Positions 9,691 through 19,096 of a DNA stretch of 64,000 bases are shown one piece after another (the stretch's first letter is position 1; every line of letters starts with the position of its first letter). Made by a program: the position numbers and the translations under genes. The notes below the pieces were generated by a model. It was given only the letters and a program-made list of their open reading frames with translations. It searched no databases and was not told the origin of the DNA. The stretch is from Arctopsyche grandis (taxonomy: Eukaryota; Arthropoda; Insecta; Trichoptera; Hydropsychidae): positions 32,269,501 through 32,333,500 of the forward strand of contig NC_135359.1 of assembly GCF_051622035.1 (NCBI RefSeq). The letters run 5' to 3'.

Positions 9691-10170
9691 TCATCTCATT
9701 CGCCCTCTCCCCATAACTGGTGACCCCTACGACAGAGCTAAGCAGCGTACGAGATTTCGTCGGCATGCCCCTTGCCATCTTCACTCTCCTCGTCGAGGGT
9801 CCAAGCAATCGAACAGAGCACCTCCATCACACGATGCGAGGGTAACAATAACAACGCCAGCAGCGGCGCACCAACCCAAACAGCGGACCTACCGACCTAC
9901 CGACTTGCCCAGCCACCAATACCGATGCTGAGGCCAACAACAGCAGCTGCCGCTGAACGGAGCAAGAAAAAAATGAGGAGCGAGTGAGATGGCGACCTTG
10001 ATGGGAATGAAGTCATGCTCCATCATCACACACGTAACGGCCATCCAGCTAACATCAAGAATCGCAAATGAGCACACGACGATCCACTGTCCAGGTCATG
10101 GAGCACCGGACGACCCGCTGTCCGGCTCACGGCGTCATCACCCGAATTGCGCTCTCGTGTAAATACTGAG
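9691..10170 (+). mobile_element. LTR-retrotransposon leader with primer site (fragment)
   Basis: CCCATAAC is followed by TGGTGACCCCTACGACAG at 9718, which matches the TGGTGACCC primer sites common in Gypsy-type elements. The downstream 400 bases are GC-rich and lack an intact ORF; a 71-codon frame (9772-9987) contains Thr/Ala/Gln-rich sequence. The LTR itself is not resolved because the LINE tail abuts it. Confidence 0.4.
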
Positions 10171-10171
10171 A

Positions 10172-10606
10172 GTGTTGAGGGTTAACGCTGTTGACTTCAA
10201 GGGCTCTGAGTTAGTCGTTAGAAGAGTAAAGCCTGGCGATAGAGGCACTGGTAGAGAAATCTTAAAAGTTGTTCCTGCATTGCGACATTTGTTGATTGCC
10301 GCTAAACGCGTATTTTTGGGTTGGTCCTCTTGGCGAGTTAAGGACCATGTTAGAGATTTTAGATGCTACAAGTGTCACTCATATGGCCATTTTTCCGCGA
10401 AATTACCCGAGAAAACTTGTAATTACTCTCATTGCGCCACGTCTGGACATGAGAGAAAGGACTGCCCTAATTTAGCAGACGTTCCTACCTGTGCCTCTTG
10501 CAAGCGTCTTAAGCGGGAATCGAAACACAGAACTGGTGGGTCTGATTGCCCACTGTTCCGTCGATTCATGGCTATGGAGAATGCTCGAACCGACTACGGC
10601 GTCTAG
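10172..10606 (+). pseudogene. LINE ORF1 fragment with CCHC knuckles
   Basis: A 144-codon frame contains CYKCHSYGHFSAKLPEKTC, then HCATSGHERKDC, then a Cys pair (PTCASCKRLK) and DCPLFRRFM. The spacing follows the C-terminal knuckle array of insect LINE ORF1/Gag-like proteins, which bind element RNA. The first knuckle carries extra residues. The start falls inside the domain, so this is a truncated copy. Confidence 0.65.
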
Positions 10607-10792
10607 TAATTTCCGTTTTTGGCAGATTAACCTGCGTAGATCCTGTTACACACAACACACACACGCTGTAGCAGAGGTACGCGAGCATCGTCAGCACCAG
10701 CGACCACATCCACGACGATCATTGGACACCTTGAGGTAAGATAAACAACGCAGCATCTTGCTGAGCTTCTACACCACGCCGCGTGAAGTTTT

Positions 10793-11110
10793 GCAGAATT
10801 TATCAAAAGTTTTGCAGAATTTGCGTCTGATGAAAACAGGGAGCAGATAAATTTGGTCTTTGCCATGCAAGAGACGATGAACAACTTGAACAAAAATAAT
10901 GACAATGAGAAAGGTACAATCAACGACATCAAAGCTCGTCAAAATAGTTTTGAAATAGTTTTGAAGTCACGAAGCAACAACATCGAATTACAGGCTGTGC
11001 CTGAAAAACACACAGAGAATTGTAGAGATCTTCAAAAACCTTTGTAAAGTAATTTCGGAACCGATGGACGATAACTTGATAGTATCTTGTCATAGAACCG
11101 CAAAATCGAA
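10793..11110 (+). pseudogene. LINE ORF1 coiled-coil remnant
   Basis: The frame at 10853-11047 gives QETMNNLNKNNDNEKGTIND and NNIELQAVPEKHTENCRDL. The latter resembles the NNIEISGVPE-type motif of LINE ORF1 proteins after a coiled coil. It continues in another frame as EPMDDNLIVSCHRT and RPRNIKL. Frameshifts show decay. Confidence 0.5.
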
Positions 11111-11209
11111 TAAAAGCAGTGACCGCCCTCGTAATATTAAATTAAGTAATATTAATGTTTGCGTACGTGCGTGTCCACAGACGGGCGTGTTTATCCACCT
11201 TTCATCCCT

Positions 11210-11719
11210 TTCTACTGAAATGGCTTCGATTTGTGCCTGTAGAGTGGTGATAAACGAAGTTCTGGCGTTTATACGCAATAAGATCGACACCGTGAAGGAT
11301 CACTTGTGACAGATGAAGTATCACTTGTGCAAATTTGTGAATTCTTTACCGAGGATGAAATTATGGTGGCGAGAAACGAGCTTATTTCACTTCTGCCTGA
11401 TATACGAGAAACACGAAGGCAAGGTGACTTAAAAAAGTTAAAATGCATTCAAGGCATAATTAAAATGCTTAAAGAAACCGATGCGTCTGTGCTACCTAAT
11501 TTTGGCGCTGTCAACCTGCGACGTTTGCCTCCGGTATCATTCGACTCAATTGATGTTACTTCACTTCTGAGTGCTATTCAGGATTCCCAGTCCCATCCAC
11601 ATCCTTCAGTCCCACCCACACCGGCCGTTACAACATTTCGCCCGACGGCTGCTACTTTGACTTGGCCCCCACTTCTACTACTGCGAAGCGGCTGGCCAAT
11701 CAACGCAAGAGTAACGTAA
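11210..11719 (+). pseudogene. LINE ORF1 N-terminal fragment
   Basis: A 137-codon frame (11306-11719) has ICEFFTEDEIMVARNELISL and LKCIQGIIKMLKETDASVLP, a helical N-terminal region found in insect LINE ORF1 proteins, followed by a Pro/Ser/Thr-rich stretch. No ORF2 follows. The family is uncertain. Confidence 0.45.
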
Positions 11720-11816
11720 ACAACAACACCAACTGTCAAAACGCAATTCGTCGTCCAGTCCGGACTTATCCAGTCGCATCCCTGTGCTCAGTATTTTGGT
11801 GTACAACTTCATGCAA

Positions 11817-12124
11817 GGACCTCTAAGTTTAGAAGATGTAAAAGACCATCTATCTCTACTAGAAGGATCCAACTCAAAACGTGCCTCTAATTTTAGAAGA
11901 TGTAAACAATCATCTATCTCTACCAGGAGGATACGAATAAAATGCGCCTCTAAGTTTAGAAGACGAAAACAATCGTCTGTCTCTACTAGATGGTAGCGAA
12001 AATGCGTCTCTAAGTTTTAGAAGACGTAGACAATCGTCTGTCTCTATAAGATGGTAGCGAAAATACACCTCTAAGTTTAGGAGATGTAAACAATCATCTA
12101 TCTCTAATAGAAGGTAGCGAATAA
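11817..12124. repeat. Hairpin minisatellite, five units of about 61 bp
   Basis: Units begin near 11820, 11884, 11947, 12007 and 12068 with CCTCTAAGTTTAGAAG or a variant. Each carries a stem with an 8-base loop: AGATG...CATCT in units 1, 2 and 5, and AGACG...CGTCT in units 3 and 4. The paired T-A to C-G change keeps the stem. A diverged set lies at 18475-18655, at the same place relative to the next BEL gag. It is probably part of the LTR or leader of this BEL family. Confidence 0.8.
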
Positions 12125-12573
12125 CCCAAGACCACGGACAAACAAAATAATGATCATTAAAATATTTGCACGGATCCCCATACTTTTAGATTCGTTGTAA
12201 GCTAAATATCGACAACAATCGATAGAGGAAACTAAATAATTGACAAAGTACTTATACAGAGCCCCACAGTTTTATATTCGTTGTACGCCAAATGCAAACA
12301 ACAATCGACAGTGCACCCAACACTGTTAGTATCATTTGTACGGATCCTTTTAAATTTATTGTAAGCTAGATGTAAACAACTATCACCATAGCACATATTT
12401 TCAGTGCACCACGAGTAATAAACACATCAATTAAGGTGTACCATAACCATCAACTACGTCATTCATTTGAGTAGTTCGATACAAGTTCTCACACGTATGC
12501 ATGTGTAGAACAACCACTCGCGTTGTAAATAAACAAATATAATCAATTTAACCACTGGACTTTAAACAACAAG
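12125..12573 (+). mobile_element. BEL/Pao LTR and leader region, copy 1
   Basis: This region aligns with 18650-19096 (shared CCCACAGTTTT, AGCCCCACAGTTTT, TCGACAG and ACGAGTAATAAAC strings), and both lie directly upstream of a gag start. TTGTAAATAAACAAATAT near 12525 may hold a polyadenylation signal. Exact LTR borders and primer site are not resolved. Confidence 0.55.
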
Positions 12574-13250
12574 ATGTCACTTCACGGACTTCAAGACCAA
12601 ATGCAAGCACTCTCCCTAATCGAAAATGCAGCTCCAATAGAGGAAACTGCAACCAACAGAGATGTGAAACAATTCCAAAATTTGAAAACGGTGACCAAGA
12701 AGATTATCGCGAGCTACTTCAAAATCCCGGCAACCGCACTCAACTCGAGTTGCGATACACTTTAGTGAAATCTGCGTTCGACAAGTATCTTGACGAAAGC
12801 GAGCAGAGGGAACAAGACGCCAACAACGAAGATGCCGAGCTCAACTATATATCATCAATGAAAGATATCAGCTGGTTAATCAATTTGGCGCACTAAAAGA
12901 CAACATGGAAGCACTCACATCAAACAGAAACCCCGAAAGAATAAATACGGATCAACAAATAGATGCAAGAAACAACTTCATCAAACTGCCACCGATTACG
13001 TTACCAACTTTCGACGGGTCGACCGATGAGTGGAAAAGCTTCCAAACGGTGTTTTCCAGGTTAGTAGGAGAAAGCGGCGCATACGACCAATGGGAAAAGA
13101 TCCTACTACTGAAATCACAAATGCGTGGAACCGCGAAGAAATTGATCGATGGGTTTGAAGCATCGGCAAAAAGTTTTCGCGAAGCGTGGAAGTTGTTGAC
13201 AGACCGGTTCGAACATCCGCGCCTGAACCACAGCGACCAAATCGTTGCTG
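12574..13250 (+). pseudogene. BEL/Pao gag, copy 1 (frameshifted, truncated)
   Basis: Gag begins at ATG 12574 (MSLHGLQDQMQALSL). After KQFQNLK the conserved frame moves by -1 and continues with DYRELLQNPGNRTQLELR and KSAFDKYLDESEQREQ. A further shift unique to this copy lies near 12850. The frame at 12905 carries the core gag motif LPPITLPTFDGSTDEWKSFQ. Similarity to the 19097 copy stops at about 13250 (GACCAAATC), so the C-terminus, protease and polymerase are absent. Confidence 0.85.
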
Positions 13251-13545
13251 CCGTCCCTGAATGCGATATTTTCCACCTTGGGGAGCGTAGATTATAGGAC
13301 GTTATTTTAGCATATTTATCTGGTAACCTGCGCTCATCATCACTTTGTGGATTAATATCCTCTTTCCATAATTTATGTTGGATTGATTCTCTGCATGAGT
13401 CAGAGTTTTTAGGATTATTCATACTTGTAGCCAAGAGTGGCATAAATCAAGTACACACCAACTAGGTGTTATTCTTTCCATAATGTGTGTTGGATAGAGT
13501 TTGTGACACTCGGCTGTCGGCTGTTATCGGCTTTGGTCGTATCGT

Positions 13546-14259
13546 TTGTGTACTTATTGCTACGTGCATATAATGGGTGATTGTTGTCGCATGTGGCGTG
13601 AACTCTGTTTCGATGCGATTAATCGCATCGAAAAAAGATTCACCATCTTAGAGCAGTTACTGCGAAGCCCTACATACTCCCCTCCAGTTGTTGCAAGATG
13701 TGATGTACCGCCTCCTCCTGTCTCTTATGTTGCTAATGTAGCTGGGATCGGTCACTCCAGCCGTAAGAAAAGGAAGGGACGTAAGACCGATCAGCAACTT
13801 GGTGATGGTGATTCCGGTCAAATGATTGCCCGTTCTTCTTTTTTGGCTGAGCAACCTCCACGTCGGCGTAATTTCAAAGTTGGGACTGCTGCTGCTGGTG
13901 TCATTACTGCAGTTAGACGATATGTTAATATTCATGTTTGGAATCTCGCTGTGAGTACATCGCGTGATGATGTTTTAGCACACGTTTCTGCCATTTGTGG
14001 AAGTAAGGAAGGCATCGTGGTTCTACCTCTTAATGCTCGTGGAACTTATGCTTCCTTTAAGATCACAGTTCCTGCTTCTGTCGCTGGCCTTATATTTAAA
14101 TCCTGCTCTTGGCCAGATGGTGTCCACTTCGGGAAATTCAGTAATTGTGGAAGAAGTAATGGGAATGATAGAACCAAATCTATGAAATCTACTATCACCT
14201 CCACTTCTCTGTCCACTTCTATGTCTGCTATTGAAGATGTGTCAACGAATGTGACGTGA
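13546..14259 (+). pseudogene. LINE ORF1 fragment
   Basis: A 237-codon frame encodes a low-complexity basic N-terminal half and then VNIHVWNLAVSTSRDDVLAH and GTYASFKITVPA. This resembles the C-terminal part of the LINE B ORF1 (VHVFNLANNCTCDTVKQF and SSFKISVDTETF near 24825-24980). These domains probably fold as RNA-binding modules in CR1/Jockey-group ORF1 proteins. The frame runs off at GKFSNCGRSN. Confidence 0.65.
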
Positions 14260-14384
14260 TACTGCGTTGACTGTTGGGGCTTCTTCTTCTTCCCCTTCTG
14301 CTTTATCTTCATTGGCTGGTCCTGTGACTGCTAAACAGTCATTTCTTAAATCAAAGAGACTCACGCGCCAGACGGAGAAAATTG

Positions 14385-14845
14385 GCAATTTATTACCAAA
14401 ACGTACGCGGTCTCGGGACCAAAGTAGCCGCGTTTAGTGAGGCCATGCAGTGTTTGTAATGATATGGTGGCGTTAACTGAAACATGGTTGACGCCATCAT
14501 TTTTTGATTCGGAGTTCTTTGACTCTTCGTGGACAGTGCATCGTCGGGACAGACTAGAACGACGTGGAGGGGGAGTTTTATTTGCTTCTCGAGTCTGGTT
14601 GCGATCTGTCAGGTTGAAGAACTTCGAAACCCCTTCTGGCGAGGACTTATGGGTGAGAGTTGATTTTGTATTTGTGAAAATGTTTATATGTGTGGTTTAC
14701 ATTCCGCCCGCTGCGAAAGATGATGTATATGAGTTATTGTTTGCGAATATGATGAATGTACATGATCTCATGAATGAACGTGACATATTGTTAATAATAG
14801 GTGATTTCAATTTGCCTAATTCTAATATTTATGTCCGCAATAATG
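14385..14845 (+). pseudogene. LINE endonuclease fragment
   Basis: After a frameshifted start (the QNVRGLGTK-like motif), the frame at 14437-14874 contains MVALTETWLTPSFFDSEFFD, RRGGGVLF and IIGDFNLPN, which are the APE-endonuclease signatures of CR1/Jockey LINEs (E of TETW, D of GDFN). The domain stops at about 14845 in a repeat motif; no reverse transcriptase follows. Confidence 0.8.
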
Positions 14846-14995
14846 TTGTTCTTTCCATAATGTGTGTTGGATAGAGTTTGTAATAACAAAGTTTTTGTAA
14901 GGCACAGTGTGTAGCACAGTGTTGTCTTTTTTGCTCCATAATGTATGTTGGAGTTATTTTTCTTTCCATAATGTGTGTTGGATAGAATTTGGTGA

Positions 14996-15207
14996 TATAC
15001 AGATCACAGGTATTGGTATCTTTGTAATATCAAGATTACAAAAATTGTTTTTTATCTACCTAGAAGTGATAGAATAAATAGTTAGAGTAGAATAGAGAGA
15101 TTCACTATTAATTATTTGAATATTGTTACCACATCTCCACTAGTAGTTCAATTGACGGCTACAGTAGAGGATAACTTTATTTATAAGACGAAATAAGCGT
15201 AACTTTT
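14996..15207 (+). mobile_element. BEL leader region, copy 2
   Basis: AT-rich noncoding sequence directly precedes the basic leader ORF and gag. It presumably belongs to the BEL element, but no LTR edge could be placed. Confidence 0.35.
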
Positions 15208-15453
15208 GTGAAATTAATGTCAAATTCTGAAAGTAAAGAAATAGAACTTTCAACTTCCAAACCGCGTAAGACTCGAAGTCCAATTAGGAACTTAGAATTT
15301 AGAGGAGAACAGTCAAGCTCCAGACCAAATAGGACACAAAGTTTAACGAGAAGTAGAAGAATTCAGAATTTAGAATTGATTAGAGACAGGTCAGGCTCTA
15401 GAGTACATCAGACTCGAAGTCATACTAAATTGATAAAAACTTTAGCGAAATAA
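15208..15453 (+). CDS. Small basic ORF upstream of BEL gag
   Basis: This 81-codon frame is rich in Arg, Ser and Thr, with a recurring RxxTRS pattern (KPRKTRSPIRNLE, RPNRTQSLTRSRR, RVHQTRSHTK). It ends 18 bases before the gag ATG. A shorter version (NPHRTRSKTRD) precedes gag in the copy at 2458, so the ORF is a feature of the family rather than chance. Function is unknown; a small basic nucleic-acid-binding peptide or an upstream translation regulator would both fit. Confidence 0.5.
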   Translation: MKLMSNSESKEIELSTSKPRKTRSPIRNLEFRGEQSSSRPNRTQSLTRSRRIQNLELIRDRSGSRVHQTRSHTKLIKTLAK

Positions 15454-15471
15454 AATATAGTCGAAAATAAA

Positions 15472-16593
15472 ATGGCGTCAATAGAAGCAAGATATGCGGG
15501 CGCGTTGAAGAGACTAAAAGGGAAAATAGATAGATCGTCCGAAATAAATGAAGGACGGTATCAAGTCATTAAAGAGGCATGCGACTATTTACAAAAACTC
15601 CATTACGAGTATTTAGATAAACTCACAGATATAGAGCAGGCGGCTCAAATAGACGAAGAGTACGAAACGATTTCAATGATAGTTCAAAATCTTAAAGCGA
15701 CATTAGATAGACAATCCATTCAAGATAGTAAACAAAATGTAGACCAAGCAACAATTAAATTTGCAAGAGATAAACTACCAACGTTAACTATTCCTACATT
15801 TCAGGGAAATCCATCCAAATGGCAATCATTTCAACAAACCTTTAAAAATATTATAGGAAATAAAACTGAATATTCTAATGTCACTAAATTGCAATATTTG
15901 CATCAGTCCTTACTCGGTCCCGCTTTAGCAGCTGTATCAGGGTTAGATATTAACTCAGATAATTATGAAATAACTTGGAGCATTTTAGATAAGCAATATA
16001 ATCAGCGACTCACTCTCAAAACTAAGATCAACTCACTTTGTGATCTAAAATTAATCACAAAGGAATCATATATCGAATTGAGAGATCTGTTGAATAAGGT
16101 AACGGTATGCATTAAAAACATTGAATCATTGGGTTACGCGAGAGAGATTTTAGATCCATGGGTAACATGTCTAGTTCTAAGGAAATTACCCTTTAATCTA
16201 GTAATGGACTGGGAGACATCTCTGGTTGACAGAGAAATGCCACCGTACGAGAAGTTAGAGACGTTCCTGCAGAATAGATGTAACGTATTACAATCTACTG
16301 CATCTTTAAATACAGTAACAAAATTCCCTCACAACCGTCAACGAATCATGAGAACTCATGTCGCGAACAAAAACCCATCAAGCAGCGTAAACTCATGCGC
16401 GTTTTGTCGAAACAATCATTTCATAGGTAAATGCGATAAATTTAAAGGAAAATCCAGTTCGGAAAGAAATGAATTAATTAAATCTAATGCCATCTGTTTC
16501 AAATGTTTAAATTCAAATCATAAAATAACAAATTGTAGGTCTAATTTTAATTGCTTAAGGTGTAAACAAAGCCATCATACTGTAGGATATTAA
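15472..16593 (+). pseudogene. BEL/Pao gag, intact frame but 3' truncated
   Basis: An uninterrupted frame of 373 codons starts at ATG 15472. Residues 1-100 are helical. The gag core begins near residue 105 (LPTLTIPTFQGNPSKWQSFQ), and LRKLPFNLVMDWETSL marks its C-terminal part. CCHC knuckles follow at about residue 306: CAFCRNNHFIGKC, CFKCLNSNHKITNC, and the start of a third, CLRCKQSHHT. Similarity then breaks at about 16586 and a stop follows. The protease and polymerase expected next are absent; instead an unrelated LTR begins. Confidence 0.88.
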
Positions 16594-16599
16594 TATAAA

Positions 16600-16855
16600 A
16601 TGATTATAATTATGTACATATAATGATGTGGCTCATGCCGAACAGTTGGTATTATACACATATGTATTAATGTTAAGGTTGGTTCTCCCGAACCTTGTCC
16701 GAGCGACAGTAGAGTCGCGCCTTGACGCGACCGGGTGCGTACGCGCATCGAGTACCTATTGTTCTCAAATAAACGTATAAGATTGAATTGAGATCGCTTT
16801 TACTTGTCTCTCTCTCCTGCAATCCTCCCTACTACCCAGCAGACTTCCTATAAAA
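16600..16855 (+). repeat. LTR 3' portion ahead of a primer site
   Basis: The segment contains CAAATAAACG near 16766 (candidate polyadenylation signal) and ends with CTTCCTATAAAA just before a good primer site. The 5' edge is uncertain. It is distinct from the other LTRs in the window. Confidence 0.55.
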
Positions 16856-16873
16856 TGGGGGCTCGTCCGCGAT
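16856..16873 (+). promoter_or_regulatory. Primer binding site, proline-tRNA type
   Basis: TGGGGGCTCGTCCGCGAT differs at one position from the widely known TGGGGGCTCGTCCGGGAT site used with tRNA-Pro. It lies at the expected place, directly after a presumptive LTR. The element body after it is replaced by leader sequence and then a Pao-type integrase remnant. Confidence 0.7.
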
Positions 16874-17165
16874 AGGGATTAAGATTGCAGAGACGACGCC
16901 AACGATCTGACAGAAGGTGTTCGAGAATATTCCATTGGTATTAACGGACGCGTCATTGCAGCCCGGTAGCTACGGACGATTAGCTACGACGATCCTGAGA
17001 ACCGCAGTGACGTGTGACTACCAAGATGACTGATGACCGATGACCATCACCACATTAGCAAACGACTTGCTAAGACGATCCTGATGACTGACGATTTCAT
17101 CAAGAGCTGATCAAATACAAAGCATCAGTGTTTGTGTGTGTGTGTGTTCAGTGATTACGGTTCAG

Positions 17166-18075
17166 TGCTAGGCAGTCCACTTGGAACAAGTGCAGCAAGG
17201 CAGTCCACTTGGAACTTGTTGGAGACTCAAACTCAAATTTCTTAAATTGCTTAAGGAGATTCGTAGCCAGACGTGGCAGGCCTAATACGATATATTCCGA
17301 CAATGCTACCAATTTTGTGGGTGCAAGTCGTGAACTCGTTAACTTAGTAAAATTAATTTATGAACGTCCTCATGAGGAGAAGCTACTACAGTATGTAGCC
17401 TCCGAAGGGATTCTTTGGTAGTTTAACCCGCCAAGGGCGCCTCACATGGGAGGGCTGTGGGAAGCAGCGGTTAAATCCATGAAAAATCATTTAAATAAGG
17501 TGTTAAAGGCCACCACCTTGAATTTTGAATCATTCTGTACAGTATTGACGCAAATAGAAGCTTGCATGAATTCCCGTCCTCTTAGTCCCATGTCATCAGA
17601 TCCACTCGACCTTTTACTGATCACACCGGGGCATTTCTAAATTGGCAGATCCTTACTGGCTCTTCCAATGGAGGTCAAATATAATACTAATGTCCATGCC
17701 AATCTGCTTCAGATACAATCAACAACCGCAGCATTTTGGAAACGTTGGTCTGCGGAATATTTACATTCTTTGCAGTTATGACACAAATGGAAAAAGGACT
17801 CAAGCAACAATCTGAGTGTGGGTCAAATGGTCCTGTTAAAGGAAGAACATATGCTGCCAACCCGATGGATCCTGGGTCGAGTCACTAAATTGTATCCCGG
17901 ACCAGATGGCAGAGTTCGAGTCGTCGACGTCTTTACTGCCAACGGAAAATTTCGTTCGTCCAGTCATCTAGTGGCGCCATTGCCGATTCTACCACAAGAA
18001 CCACTTGACAGGAAGGAAGATCAGCAAGAAGGAAGACAAACATCAGCTTCAAGTCAGTCAACTTCGGTCGCTTAA
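17166..18075 (+). pseudogene. BEL/Pao integrase C-terminal remnant
   Basis: Several frames add up to the end of a Pao integrase: RRFVARRGRPNTIYSDNATN, then [19 protein letters not shown], then [19 protein letters not shown], and ARWILGRV-like GVTKLYPGPDGRVRVVDV near the end. The SDNATNF and GGLWEAAVK blocks are typical of BEL integrases, which insert the cDNA. Stops occur after EGILW (about 17419), after TPGHF (17638) and in the next segment, so the copy is dead. The reverse transcriptase is missing. Confidence 0.85.
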
Positions 18076-18474
18076 TCTAACCCGAAGACACGATTTTCAG
18101 AGCATATTTTACTTATTAGATGTTATCATAAGTCAAACCGTTAAATGTTAATAGTATTATCCATTAATTCACTTTAATTGTATTGTGTGTATAATTTAAA
18201 CTATTTTCATGCTAACATTCGGCAGTATATATGTTAAAGATGTTAAAGTTTTGATGAAAATTTACTTGGAAAAATTTACATTAATTACACGTAATCAGCA
18301 TCTCCTTTTTCACTTGACGGTGTCCAACTTCATGTAACAACGATGTGGGAACACATACTGTCGAATAAATTTCTCTGTTTTTTATCTAATTCCGTATAAA
18401 ATTTACCCGTGGTAGGTATTGACTCGTGGACTTTGTCGCATTAAAGGTTGCGCAAAACAGAGTGTAAAGGGACC
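18076..18474 (+). mobile_element. BEL 3' region or LTR, unresolved
   Basis: AT-rich noncoding sequence follows the integrase remnant, consistent with a 3' LTR, but no matching partner was found. Boundaries are not resolved. Confidence 0.35.
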
Positions 18475-18655
18475 TCCAAGTTAGAGCATGTGAAAGATTC
18501 ATCTGTCTAGACTGGAAGAATCCTCCTAAATCGTGCCGTTGAGTCGAGAGGACGCAAAGGAGCGGCTGTCTCGACTGAATGGGCGCGAAATTGTCACCTC
18601 GGCGTCGAGAATATATGAAAGATTATCTGTATCGATTGGAAGGTGGCAAATAACC
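18475..18655. repeat. Diverged hairpin repeat array, three units
   Basis: Three degenerate units correspond to the array at 11817-12124. Unit 2 can form AGTCGAGA...TCTCGACT (about 18540-18578) and unit 3 TCGA...TCGA. The primary sequence differs strongly from the first array but a stem is kept. The array sits the same distance upstream of a BEL gag. Confidence 0.6.
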
Positions 18656-19096
18656 TATAACCCCGGATAATTGAAGGAATAAACATTAAAATATTCATAC
18701 GAATTCCCACAGTTTTAGAATCGTTGAATATCGACCACAATCGACAGAATAAAAATAATTGAAAGTATTATATTGAGCCCCACAGTTTTGCAATCGTTAC
18801 ACGCCCAATGTAAACAATCAACAGTAGCAATAATGCAATAAGCGGATTGTCACGGATCCCCAATCTTTAAAAAATAATAATAATAATATCACGTTCAACA
18901 TAAACCAACGACGCGGTATATCTCTTGTTCACGGCACACTACGAGTAATAAACTCTTTGTGCAACGTGTACCTTGATCATCAGCTCATTCATTCAATTGA
19001 TTCGTTAGACGTATAGAAATAATTCTCGCATATTCGATCAATAAATAATCAAGTTAATCACAAGCCACAACCGGACTGCACATTTCAAAACTCAAG
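18656..19096 (+). mobile_element. BEL/Pao LTR and leader region, copy 3
   Basis: This aligns with 12125-12573 and leads into the gag ATG at 19097. ACGAGTAATAAACTC near 18940 is shared and may hold a polyadenylation signal. LTR borders are not resolved. Confidence 0.55.

Larger units (their letters stand above)
13361..14995. repeat. Dispersed TTCTTTCCATAATGTGTGTTGG motif (four or five copies)
   Basis: The motif TCTTTCCATAATGTGTGTTG occurs at about 13472, 14849 and 14960, with diverged copies at 13361 and 14935. Two copies flank the LINE fragment at 13504-14848. The arrangement suggests an older repeat split by the LINE, but it could be chance reuse of one element end. Confidence 0.5.

Noticed and set aside
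11817-12124. Regular repeats considered as a CRISPR-like array
   Set aside because: The units are similar over their full length, with no unique spacers, and the host is an insect.
13504-14848. LINE fragment with a 30-bp target duplication
   Set aside because: The flanking motif occurs further times nearby and the LINE piece lacks a 3' tail, so the repeats are probably not a true target duplication.
17166-18075. Stop codons in BEL integrase considered as programmed readthrough
   Set aside because: There are several stops in different positions plus missing domains; decay is simpler.
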